Assembly: GCA_031259755.1 (NCBI GenBank)
Contig: JAIRKY010000128.1
Location: 1 to 44,034 of the forward strand
Origin: Mediterranea sp. (in: CFB group bacteria)
GTDB lineage: Bacteria > Bacteroidota > Bacteroidia > Bacteroidales > Bacteroidaceae
DNA: 44,034 nt
Direction: 5' to 3'
Shown here: positions 28,923 to 37,476 of the stretch, one piece after another
How positions within the stretch are numbered: position 1 is the stretch's first letter
Layout: each line of letters starts with the position of its first letter
The notes under the pieces: model-generated
The model's database searches: none
Seen by the model: the letters and a program-made list of their open reading frames with translations, nothing else
Told to the model about the DNA's origin: nothing
Position numbers and translations under genes: made by a program

Positions 28923-30008
28923 TTAATAAGTCATTCTCACCCCGCACAACACGTTTACGTTAAGGGGCTTCTCTTTACGAATAGTAGTCACCGGACCGCC
29001 ATCATCAAAATGATAGCTCAATCCGGGTTCGGCATACAATGACAAACGGTCGGTAAGTTTATACTGTACTCCTATGGCAGCGTTCAATGAGAGTTGAAGC
29101 GGAGTAGGCTTTATATCACCAGCCACACATTTTTCAACCATTCCTCCCGCCGAGGCATACAGGTTCATACGTTCGGTTTTATAGAAATTCAGATCGGCTC
29201 TCAGAGGGATACCAACATAATAAAGGGATTGATCTTTAGTATCATGAGCGTCTCCACCTATTGTGAATTCCGAATTTAAGCGCGTATAAACCAACCCGCT
29301 TTCCACTCCCCAACGATCGGATAATTCTTTGCGTACCGAGAGTCCGGCAGAGAAAGGCCGTTTGTGTTTTATGGCATTAGGAGAATGAACACAATCATTC
29401 AGCAATCCACCCGATACAAAAACACCCACACTCCATGCTCTATGTTTTTTCTCTTCAACAGATCCGACCGGCGAAGTTTCTTCGGTTGCCTGGGAAGCCG
29501 TATGTTCACGGTCAAATCCTCCGGCATACGACATATTTCCTTCGTATCTGTTTGCCGTTCCGTTTTGGCTATCGGTAGCCGAGGTTGAAGATGAAGAAAA
29601 AGAAAACGACATAGAGAATGAGACGGAGAATGCTTCTTCGTCCGGGTATTCCTCTATCACCGCGGCAGGTTTCGATGATACCGCAGTAGGTTTCAATGAT
29701 GCCGGAGTAGGAGAAGCAGGCATATCCTTTCCTATCTTTCCGGTAGTCCCGGTAGATACGGCAACCTGCATGAAAGCTTTCGCGATCTCTTCTTTCGGAG
29801 AGAAATACCAAAACGCAGCCGACGCACCCGCCAGAATCAACAGGACGGAAGCAGCGGCGGAAAAACGATATACGATCTGTCGACGGCGGGAGATCACCAC
29901 AGGAATATCCTGTTGCAGTTTTCCCCAAAAGCCTTCTCTTACCGGCATCTCCATATCTTCAAGACGCGTACGGAACAGGTTGGTCAATTCATCACTTTCT
30001 TTCCTCAT
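28923..30008 (-). CDS. Putative dual-membrane-spanning anti-sigma factor: cytosolic N-terminus, single TM, Pro/Ser-rich linker, C-terminal OM beta-barrel
   Basis: N-term MRKESDELTNLFRTRLEDMEMPVREGFWGKLQ; TM FSAAASVLLILAGASAAFWYF; linker PASPTPASLKPTAVSSKPAAV...; C-terminal barrel ending VNVLCGVRMTY; overlaps sigma gene. Confidence 0.75.
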   Translation of the reverse strand: MRKESDELTNLFRTRLEDMEMPVREGFWGKLQQDIPVVISRRRQIVYRFSAAASVLLILAGASAAFWYFSPKEEIAKAFMQVAVSTGTTGKIGKDMPASPTPASLKPTAVSSKPAAVIEEYPDEEAFSVSFSMSFSFSSSSTSATDSQNGTANRYEGNMSYAGGFDREHTASQATEETSPVGSVEEKKHRAWSVGVFVSGGLLNDCVHSPNAIKHKRPFSAGLSVRKELSDRWGVESGLVYTRLNSEFTIGGDAHDTKDQSLYYVGIPLRADLNFYKTERMNLYASAGGMVEKCVAGDIKPTPLQLSLNAAIGVQYKLTDRLSLYAEPGLSYHFDDGGPVTTIRKEKPLNVNVLCGVRMTY

Positions 30009-30543
30009 GGCTCACATATTCTTTTATTTTTTCTACTAACAAGAACCTGGCCCGGTGTAACTGTGATGTAGATGAATGTTCTTTGATCCGGAGCAGTTCG
30101 CTAATTTCTTTATGGGATTTGTTTTCAAACACATAAAGGTTGAACACCGTACGGCAACCATCGGGTAACTCCGCTACAAACTCCATCAGTTTTTCTTCCG
30201 GTATCTTACCTGTATCCCCGATCTCAGGGAGGTCGGGAGTATCAGGCAAGTATTCATCGAAGACAACCACCTCACTCATCCGCTTCTGCTTGCGCAGGTA
30301 ATCAAGGGACTGAGTGACCATCACTTTGGTTATCCATGTTCGGAGCGATGACTCTCCGCGAAAAGAAAAACGAGTAAAGATCTTTATGAAACCATCATGC
30401 AACACGTCATGAGCCGCATCCATATCGCCCGTATATCGGTAGCATACCGCCAGCATTTGTTTGGCATAGAGTATATAGAGTTGTTTACGGGCAAAGTCCT
30501 CTCCTGCCCGGCAGCCTCTGATCAACTCAATTTCATTTTCCAA
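29992..30543 (-). CDS. ECF RNA polymerase sigma factor
   Basis: DVLHDGFIKIFTRFSFRGESSLRTWITKVMVTQSLDYLRKQKR and region 4 motifs. Confidence 0.95.
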   Translation of the reverse strand: MENEIELIRGCRAGEDFARKQLYILYAKQMLAVCYRYTGDMDAAHDVLHDGFIKIFTRFSFRGESSLRTWITKVMVTQSLDYLRKQKRMSEVVVFDEYLPDTPDLPEIGDTGKIPEEKLMEFVAELPDGCRTVFNLYVFENKSHKEISELLRIKEHSSTSQLHRARFLLVEKIKEYVSHEERK

Positions 30544-30670
30544 TTGAAATGCAATTTTTTCGGGAACGTTATGTTTGCTTCGTTCACATATTAGACGCGG
30601 CGTTTGAAGAAATGCTGCAAAGAATATCGCAAAAGAAAGTTAAGAATCGCTAACTTCTATCTCCTAACTT

Positions 30671-31510
30671 CTAAACTGCTTTAAAACTCATATCAAGACC
30701 TTTGACCGAATGGGTCAGCGCACCTACTGAGATAAAGTCCACTCCGGTTTCGGCATAATCCCTCAGCTTATCAAACGTTATACCTCCCGACGACTCGGTT
30801 TCGTAACGTCCACCAATCATTTCTACCGCTTTACGGGTATCTGAGGGTGTAAAGTTATCCAACATGATCCGGTCTACCCCACCTCTGTTCAATACCTGTT
30901 GAAGTTCATCGAAGTTACGCACCTCAATTTCTATTTTCAGGTCCTTTCCTTTTTCTTTCAAGTACTCCTCAGCACGGGTAATCGCTTTGTCAATGCCACC
31001 GGAAAAATCCACATGGTTATCTTTCAACAAGATCATATCGAAAAGGCCGATACGATGGTTTACACCGCCGCCAATCTTTACGGCTTCTTTTTCCAGCATA
31101 CGCATGCCCGGAGTTGTTTTGCGAGTATCCAACACACGGGTATTCGTACCTTCCAGTCGCTTTACATATTTGCGTGTCATGGTAGCAATGCCACTCATGC
31201 GCTGCATTACGTTCAACATCAACCTTTCGGTCTGAAGCAGCGATTGTACTTTTCCTTCTACAATCATCACGATATCACCCGGTTTAACTTCGGCGCCGTC
31301 GTTGATGAATACCTCTACCTTCATGGCAGGATCGAAACGATGGAAAATTTTTTTAGCTATTTCTACTCCGGCCACTACTCCGGCTTCCTTAATCAGTAAC
31401 TTGGATTTTCCTGTCGCGGTAGCGGGGATGCTTGAAAGGGTCGTATGATCGCCATCACCTATATCCTCTGCAAAGGCCAGATCGATCAGTCTATCTGTTA
31501 AATCATTCAT
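30671..31510 (-). CDS. nadC: Nicotinate-nucleotide pyrophosphorylase (start at MNDLTDRL)
   Basis: EDIGDGDHTTLSS, TRKTTPGMRMLEKEAV, GGGVNHRIGLFD, DFISVGALTHSV. Confidence 0.97.
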   Translation of the reverse strand: MNDLTDRLIDLAFAEDIGDGDHTTLSSIPATATGKSKLLIKEAGVVAGVEIAKKIFHRFDPAMKVEVFINDGAEVKPGDIVMIVEGKVQSLLQTERLMLNVMQRMSGIATMTRKYVKRLEGTNTRVLDTRKTTPGMRMLEKEAVKIGGGVNHRIGLFDMILLKDNHVDFSGGIDKAITRAEEYLKEKGKDLKIEIEVRNFDELQQVLNRGGVDRIMLDNFTPSDTRKAVEMIGGRYETESSGGITFDKLRDYAETGVDFISVGALTHSVKGLDMSFKAV

Positions 31511-31904
31511 TGGCCTTATCAATTCTAATCTGATGTATCAGATGTATCAAATATTTGTTTTGATTTTTTTTCAGGAAACAATTAACCCGGTAATTACCGG
31601 TCGAAGTATTCAGGGTACCGATCACAAAACTCGATTCGCCTCTCCTCCCCTGATGGTTCACATTGAAATTATTCACTTCATTCTGCGTGAAGAAGGTACA
31701 CATCGTTGCTTCCGCTGTCGCCTTATCACTATTCGACATCCGATTCAAAATAATCAGTTCCACATTATCGCTCAGATATTTACCAAGCTCAAAGGAACTA
31801 CCTCTCTTGAAAGCCACTATGACTCCTACCGGAACATCCTGCGCCATAACAACAGCAACGGACAGCATCACGCCGATCATCAATAAAAGCATCCTTTTTT
31901 TCAT
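31503..31904 (-). CDS. Secreted DUF4783-like protein
   Basis: Signal peptide; FKRGSSFELGKYLSDNVELIILN; 8-bp overlap with nadC. Confidence 0.75.
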   Translation of the reverse strand: MKKRMLLLMIGVMLSVAVVMAQDVPVGVIVAFKRGSSFELGKYLSDNVELIILNRMSNSDKATAEATMCTFFTQNEVNNFNVNHQGRRGESSFVIGTLNTSTGNYRVNCFLKKNQNKYLIHLIHQIRIDKANE

Positions 31905-32021
31905 AGGCAACAAGTATTAATGTTATGCAAAGTTATGAATTAATTCATGGAAACAAAGGTTTTTCCTAAAAAGTAGAACAAATAAGATCGGCAAAAAGTC
32001 ACAAATCGGAAGTAAAAGCGC

Positions 32022-32029
32022 TATTTTTG
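32022..32029 (+). promoter_or_regulatory. Putative -7 element (TATTTTTG) upstream of rlmH
   Basis: TATTTTTG 26 bp before ATG. Confidence 0.55.
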
Positions 32030-32054
32030 CGCCGGAAATCAATCATTGACTGAC

Positions 32055-32528
32055 ATGAAAACAACCTTGCTCGTTATCGGGCGAACAGTAGAGAAACACT
32101 ATATAACGGCTATTGAGGACTATGTTCAACGGACAAAACATTTCATGTCGTTCGAGATGGAAGTTATTCCCGAACTGAAGAAGACCAAGAATCTGACGAT
32201 GGAACAGCAAAAGGAAAAAGAAGGGGAACTATTTTGCAACGCATTTCAATCCGGTGATGTTATCGTTCTCCTGGATGAACACGGGAAAGAATTTCGTTCC
32301 GTTGAATTTGCCAACTGGATGGAAAAGAAAATGACCACCGTAAACAAACGACTGGTATTTGTCGCGGGTGGCGCCTACGGATTCTCACAAAAAGTTTATC
32401 AAGCCGCGCATGAAAAAATATCATTGTCCCGGATGACCTTCTCACACCAAATGGTACGGCTTATCTTCGTAGAACAACTATACCGGGCAATGAGCATCCT
32501 TCATGGCGACCCATATCACCATGAGTAA
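32055..32528 (+). CDS. rlmH: 23S rRNA pseudouridine(1915) N3-methyltransferase RlmH
   Basis: [63 protein letters not shown]. Confidence 0.97.
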   Translation: MKTTLLVIGRTVEKHYITAIEDYVQRTKHFMSFEMEVIPELKKTKNLTMEQQKEKEGELFCNAFQSGDVIVLLDEHGKEFRSVEFANWMEKKMTTVNKRLVFVAGGAYGFSQKVYQAAHEKISLSRMTFSHQMVRLIFVEQLYRAMSILHGDPYHHE

Positions 32529-32974
32529 GTTGAAAGTCTTTCTTCCGCCAACCTTTCGTATTTTGTTTCGGGACGTCCGTAGTTGGCAAAAGGATAGATA
32601 GAGATGCCGCCACGAGGAGCGAAAATGCCTGTTACTTCTATATATTTAGGATTCATCAACTGAATCAGGTCTTTCATAATGATATTGACACAATCTTCGT
32701 GAAAGGCGCCATGATTGCGGAAGCTGAAAAGATATAGCTTCAAACTCTTACTTTCTATCATTCTGATATCGGGCAAATAGCTGATACGGATTTCTGCAAA
32801 GTCCGGCTGTCCGGTAATTGGACACAAGCAGGTAAACTCCGGGCAATTGAAATGTACCCAGTAATCGTTTTCGGGATGTTTGTTATCAAAGGCCTCCAGG
32901 ATTTCCGGTGCATAATCTTGCTTATACGCTACTTCTCTTCCCAAAAGGGAAAGTTGATCTTTTCCCTTATTCAT
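32516..32974 (-). CDS. queF: NADPH-dependent 7-cyano-7-deazaguanine reductase
   Basis: [42 protein letters not shown]. Confidence 0.96.
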   Translation of the reverse strand: MNKGKDQLSLLGREVAYKQDYAPEILEAFDNKHPENDYWVHFNCPEFTCLCPITGQPDFAEIRISYLPDIRMIESKSLKLYLFSFRNHGAFHEDCVNIIMKDLIQLMNPKYIEVTGIFAPRGGISIYPFANYGRPETKYERLAEERLSTYSW

Positions 32975-33657
32975 AATTGCAAATCTTTTATTTTCAGCAC
33001 GTTATAGGATATATCATTGTCGTATACATCCGTTCCTTCAATTTTCTTGATCACTTTTACCACACGGATGGTTACAGGTAGAACGAGGACTTCATACAAG
33101 GACTTCAGAACGATCTGAATCCCTATTATGACCAATAATTCCCGCACAGGGATTATTCCCCCGAATGCTAACGGGAAAAAGATAAGCGAATCGGCTGTTT
33201 CGCCCACAACTGTCGAACAGACAGCGCGGACGGAGAAGTTCTTTCCCTGACTGGCTATCTTCATCTTACTCATGACATACGCATTCAGGAAAGATCCGGT
33301 CAGAAAAGCGATCAGACTGGCTACGACAATACGCGGGGCTAAACCGAACACGAAATTGAATCCTTCCTCACCTTCCCAGAAAGGAGCGGCAGGCAAGGCC
33401 ACGGCAATCCGGGCGGTCGCAACGACAAAGAAGTTCATGGCAAAACCGCTCCAGATAATCAGGCGAGTTTTCTTAAAGCCCCAGACTTCCGTAATACAAT
33501 CATTAATGATATAAGAAACAGGAAATACGAGAAGTCCGGCAGTAACCGTTATACCAAAGACCTGGATGATTTTCGTTTCAAGAAGATTTGCCGTTATCAG
33601 GCACACATTGAATAAAATCCCCAACAACATGAAGGGAACAGATACTTTTTCTTTCAT
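32971..33657 (-). CDS. Queuosine-precursor transporter (YhhQ/QPTR, DUF165)
   Basis: Multi-[20 protein letters not shown] and [16 protein letters not shown] motifs; 4-bp overlap with queF. Confidence 0.92.
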   Translation of the reverse strand: MKEKVSVPFMLLGILFNVCLITANLLETKIIQVFGITVTAGLLVFPVSYIINDCITEVWGFKKTRLIIWSGFAMNFFVVATARIAVALPAAPFWEGEEGFNFVFGLAPRIVVASLIAFLTGSFLNAYVMSKMKIASQGKNFSVRAVCSTVVGETADSLIFFPLAFGGIIPVRELLVIIGIQIVLKSLYEVLVLPVTIRVVKVIKKIEGTDVYDNDISYNVLKIKDLQL

Positions 33658-33710
33658 ACGTCTTGTTTTTTACGTGGTGTTCAAGCACACGGTATATAGT
33701 TTCGTTAGAA

Positions 33711-35033
33711 TCAGAACTTATAATCAAGCCCGATTCCAAACACCTTATTGGTACGGCTATATACATCCTTACCGGCTAAACCGGTTCCATTGTATCCGGT
33801 TCCGGGAGTATTTGTGGCTTTAATATCTTTAATATAGTCTTTATAATCGGTCCAGAAATAGCCAACATTCAAGGTTACCTTCGGAGAGAATTTGATCGCG
33901 GCTCCCAACCCAATCGAATACGAGTCGCAAGAGAAGCTTGTATCACCCTGATAATCATTCGATAAGCCATAATCTGTTTTCTGGAATCCACCACTTACAG
34001 TCAACATTTTCAATACATCCCACTCTACGCCAAACAGATATTCATGCGTATTGCCTGTCAATGCTTTTTGCTTATCATTAGCCATTCCCGCATCCTTATC
34101 AAAGAATTGGTGATATTCTACCGTAGCGCGAAGATTAGGCAGAAATTCGTATCCAACTGCCGCCATTAACATCTCCGGAATATCATTAGGTGTATTTACT
34201 CCATCTTTATAATCGGCCAAAGCCCCCTCCGGATCACTATTCTTTTTCGTTTTATTCTCTATATTCAGATTGGCCATAAATTCATACTTAACCCCGATAT
34301 TCAACTTCTCATATTTAAAATCCGCACCGATAATCGGAGTTATTCCCCAGCCCGTTTGTTCGCAATCAAGCTCAATTTTATTTAAGACTGTTTGTTGTTG
34401 GTCTTTCAGCTTAGCATCCAGATATCCTTCATATCCGGCATTCACATAGTTCATGCGGCTTCCACCAAAAACAGACAAGTAATCATTGATCTTATATGAA
34501 AGTCCTAACTGTAATCCATAAATATATTGTTTCCCATCCATCGCACTGTTAATCGTGTACATATCAGTCGTTACCAAACCACCTTTTGCACTATAAATAC
34601 CAGCCATAACCTTCGAATCAAACATAGCTAATCCATCATTAAAAGAAGCTTTTCCACCTCCACCAACTATAGCAAAACTACCGGAGAAAGCCCAATCACC
34701 GGTTTTATAAACAGCTTGTACACTCGGAATAACAGGAGCAGATGCTTTTCCCTTATATCTTTTTATATAATTATCCGCGCCATATCGTTGAAAATCCGCG
34801 TCAATAATCCGGGTCTGGTAAGCGCTCTGCCAGTTTACTGAGAAATAAGTACCATCCTCCATGAACCCAAGACCTGCAGGATTGGAATAAACTCCATCAA
34901 TATCAATAGAAGCGCCACGTGCAATCATTCTAAGGAACGAAACATGTTGGTTCGTATTTGTCAGGAGCCCTCCTGCAAAAGTCGAACTTGAAACTATCAG
35001 CGTTAATATGCCGAATATCCATAATTTCTTCAT
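33711..35033 (-). CDS. OmpP1/FadL/TodX-type outer-membrane protein
   Basis: Signal peptide; NPAGLGFMEDGTYFSVNWQ; C-terminal FGIGLDYKF. Confidence 0.85.
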   Translation of the reverse strand: MKKLWIFGILTLIVSSSTFAGGLLTNTNQHVSFLRMIARGASIDIDGVYSNPAGLGFMEDGTYFSVNWQSAYQTRIIDADFQRYGADNYIKRYKGKASAPVIPSVQAVYKTGDWAFSGSFAIVGGGGKASFNDGLAMFDSKVMAGIYSAKGGLVTTDMYTINSAMDGKQYIYGLQLGLSYKINDYLSVFGGSRMNYVNAGYEGYLDAKLKDQQQTVLNKIELDCEQTGWGITPIIGADFKYEKLNIGVKYEFMANLNIENKTKKNSDPEGALADYKDGVNTPNDIPEMLMAAVGYEFLPNLRATVEYHQFFDKDAGMANDKQKALTGNTHEYLFGVEWDVLKMLTVSGGFQKTDYGLSNDYQGDTSFSCDSYSIGLGAAIKFSPKVTLNVGYFWTDYKDYIKDIKATNTPGTGYNGTGLAGKDVYSRTNKVFGIGLDYKF

Positions 35034-35063
35034 TATTACTCTCTTTTTGATTTATTTTGTGCG

Positions 35064-35071
35064 CAAAGATA
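35064..35071 (-). promoter_or_regulatory. Putative -7 element (TATCTTTG, minus strand) for the FadL-type porin gene
   Basis: caaagata on + strand, ~30 bp upstream of the gene start. Confidence 0.6.
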
Positions 35072-35200
35072 GTATTAAATTGCACATAATACCTAATTGT
35101 CGCGCAGCTTAATTCATCTGCCAGGCAAAATTCAATTGATTTCGGGTTCGGGAAAGATAATATAAAAGACGAAACAATTCATAGAACAAATAAAAACAAG

Positions 35201-35208
35201 TATATTTG
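35201..35208 (+). promoter_or_regulatory. Putative -7 element (TATATTTG) upstream of the DUF4468-flavin reductase gene
   Basis: TATATTTG about 41 bp before ATG. Confidence 0.6.
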
Positions 35209-35248
35209 CGTCTATGTATTTCAATAATATACTAATCGATAACGCATC

Positions 35249-36400
35249 ATGAAAAAAGGAATACTCGTTTTAAGCGCTCTCCTTGCATGCATACCAACCT
35301 TGCTGTCGGCGCAAGATAGCAAATATCTGGCAGGAGCTGTTCCCGAGATAGACGGCAAAGTAGTTTTTCAACGGGAGTTTGATTTAAGCGGAGCTCAGCA
35401 GGACGCCATATACGAGCGTATGCTGGATTGGGCGACGGCGCGTATGGAACAGAACAACAACACCAGTCGTATCGCTTACTCGGATAAGGCCGCCGGTTCT
35501 ATTGCCGCCACAGGTCAGGAATATATTGTATTCAGTTCCAGTGCGCTTTCACTGGACCGTACCATCGTAAACTATCAGCTCACCATCACCTGCCAGCCGG
35601 GTAAATGTGTGGTTAAAGCAGAAAAGATACGTTATGTCTATCAGGAAAAAGAAAAATATAACGCAGAAGAGTGGATCACCGATGAGGTTGCCCTTAACAA
35701 ATCAAAAACAAAAATCGTTCGCGGATTAACCAAATTCCGCACCAAAACCATTGACTTTGTTGAAAATCTGTTCGACAGTGCACAAGCTGCTCTCGGCATA
35801 GCTAAAGCCGCTCCTGTAACAGTTCAGGCTCCCGTATCCCAAATCGGCGCTCCTTTGGCCGGTACGCAAGTCGCTCAGGTCTCATCTACCCCACTGACCG
35901 GATACAAGCAAATTGCTCCGGACAAGATACCGGGTAATATCATCAAGATGCTAAGCGAGGATTGGATGTTGATCACTGCCGGAACCAAAGACAAATTCAA
36001 TATGATGACTGCAAGTTGGGGCGGATTGGGTGTGTTGTATCAAAAGCCTGTTGCTATCTGTTTCATCAATCCCACGCGCTATACCTATCAATTGATGGAG
36101 AAAGACGACACCTACACACTTACTTTCTATACGGAGGCCTATCGCGGCGCATTGCAATATTGCGGAACCAACAGTGGTAGAGATACGGATAAAGTAAAAG
36201 GCTCAGGCCTTTCACCGATCACTACTCCTGATGGAAGCCAGGCATTCTCCGAAGCATGGCTTATTATTGAATGTCGCAAACTGGTTTCTCAGTCTATTAC
36301 TCCGGAAGCAATCTCTAATGAAGCCGTAAGAAATGAATGGGCCGGAAAACAATTACATAAGATGTATATCGGTGAGATCATCAATGTTTGGGTGAAGTAA
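35249..36400 (+). CDS. Secreted DUF4468 domain fused to a flavin-reductase-like domain
   Basis: Signal peptide; DUF4468-like N-half (FDLSGAQQDAIYERMLDWATARM); C-half DWMLITAGTKDKFNMMTASWGGLGVLYQKPVAICFINPTRYT resembles flavin reductase-like proteins. Confidence 0.75.
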   Translation: MKKGILVLSALLACIPTLLSAQDSKYLAGAVPEIDGKVVFQREFDLSGAQQDAIYERMLDWATARMEQNNNTSRIAYSDKAAGSIAATGQEYIVFSSSALSLDRTIVNYQLTITCQPGKCVVKAEKIRYVYQEKEKYNAEEWITDEVALNKSKTKIVRGLTKFRTKTIDFVENLFDSAQAALGIAKAAPVTVQAPVSQIGAPLAGTQVAQVSSTPLTGYKQIAPDKIPGNIIKMLSEDWMLITAGTKDKFNMMTASWGGLGVLYQKPVAICFINPTRYTYQLMEKDDTYTLTFYTEAYRGALQYCGTNSGRDTDKVKGSGLSPITTPDGSQAFSEAWLIIECRKLVSQSITPEAISNEAVRNEWAGKQLHKMYIGEIINVWVK

Positions 36401-36457
36401 GCGCTCAGGCGCTTACTTCATGTACCAATGTGAATATTATTTATGGCAAAACGCTAT

Positions 36458-36478
36458 TTTAACGTGAGTTCGACGTAA
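36458..36478. repeat. 21-bp dispersed motif tttaacgtgagttcgacgtaa (copy 2)
   Basis: Identical to 26428-26448. Confidence 0.9.
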
Positions 36479-36500
36479 TATTCAAATAAGTCGTTGACTT

Positions 36501-36561
36501 ATTGAATTATTACGTTGAGTTATGAGATTATTACGTCGTAATATTGAATTATTACGTTGAG
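36501..36561. repeat. 42-bp-spaced direct repeat attgaattattacgttgag, next to hairpin 36481-36506
   Basis: Copies at 36501-36519 and 36543-36561; aataagtc-gtt-gacttatt hairpin at 36485-36503. Confidence 0.9.
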
Positions 36562-36614
36562 ATATGATGAGAATAAAACGAATCATAAATTTTGCAGGTG
36601 GCTTTTCAAATTTT

Positions 36615-36733
36615 GCGTTGGTCTCTCCGATTTTCGCGTTGGGCATTTTGATTTTTGCGTTGGGCAGTTGGGGTAAACGCGTTGGGCCTTTAGTGAAAAG
36701 CCCAACGCAAAAATCGAAACGCGTTGGGCTTTT
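36615..36733. repeat. GCGTTGGGC array, 21-22-bp period, 6 copies, fifth copy inverted creating a 13-bp-stem hairpin
   Basis: Copies start 36615 (partial), 36636, 36657, 36679, 36700 (reverse complement), 36721; aaaagcccaacgc 36696-36708 / gcgttgggctttt 36721-36733. Confidence 0.95.
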
Positions 36734-36854
36734 CGGGCGCGTTCTCTCTTATAGCATAAGAGTCTGATAAAAAAAGAGATTACGTGCACGTACTACATGC
36801 CTGTTATGACATGCTGAAAGGAAAAGAGTAAATAGTTATGGAGGATTTTCGAAT

Positions 36855-36880
36855 GCTCATTAAACGTTCGTTTAATGAGC
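36855..36880. repeat. Palindrome P (locus 3, left), central TT
   Basis: gctcattaaacgttcgtttaatgagc. Confidence 0.96.
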
Positions 36881-37039
36881 ACAAAAATAACCTTTTATTT
36901 ATACCGCACAAACTTTACGGCAACTAATTTTCAAGATCGCTCGTATTCCCCTTTCCAGAGGGCGTTCCGGATCAGTCTGCTATTACAAAAAGATGACTTT
37001 TAAAGGGATTGAACAGAGGGTCTGACCTACCCTAAAAAA
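36881..37039 (+). repeat. Module B (copy 2), bounded by two P palindromes
   Basis: acaaaaataaccttttatttataccgcacaaactttacggcaact... homologous to 26656 onward in the same strand. Confidence 0.88.
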
Positions 37040-37042
37040 GCT

Positions 37043-37068
37043 GCTCATTAAACGAACGTTTAATGAGC
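37043..37068. repeat. Palindrome P (locus 3, right), central AA; exact reverse complement of the left copy
   Basis: gctcattaaacgaacgtttaatgagc (extends to 37040-37071 with gct/agc). Confidence 0.96.
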
Positions 37069-37071
37069 AGC

Positions 37072-37097
37072 CGTATTTTCAATCATTTTCTCTTACA
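37072..37097 (-). repeat. Module A core (copy 3, P-proximal 26 bp)
   Basis: Reverse complement tgtaagagaaaatgattgaaaatacg matches 26601-26626 at 24 of 26 positions. Confidence 0.85.
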
Positions 37098-37366
37098 TAT
37101 ATTTTCATTTCGTATACGGGAAGTCCCTCACTTGTAGCCTTACCCCGGCAGAGGGAGGAGAACCATTCGGCATCAAAAAAAACAGCTTCAAGTTGCTTCT
37201 CTACACAGTAAAAATCTTTTTCTTGCTTTTACCTTCTTCAAACGCTTTCTTTATCGGGTATAAAGGGTGAAGGCAAGGCTTCTCTTGGTCTTACCCCATC
37301 ATGGCTTACCGGATTATTTATCTTCCTGTCCAAATACATGTCCCAATAGAACGAACAGGTTTTCCC

Positions 37367-37466
37367 ATGCGTATAATGAGGCTCGTGTCATGCGCATGAT
37401 GAGGGGGTTGTCATGCGCATAATGAGGGCCTTGTCATGCGCATAATGAAGGGGTCGTCATGCGCAT
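37367..37466. repeat. ATGCGCAT array, 5 copies at exact 23-bp period (first is ATGCGTAT)
   Basis: Copies start 37367, 37390, 37413, 37436, 37459. Confidence 0.97.
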
Positions 37467-37476
37467 GGTGAAAGTT

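Noticed and set aside
36564-36789. Overlapping 67-aa (+) and 68-aa (-) ORFs with heptad-like repeats (FALGSWG, KSPTQKS)
   Set aside because: The 7-aa periodicity is a by-product of the 21-bp DNA array being a multiple of three; both strands stay open equally, so a coding role is not supported.
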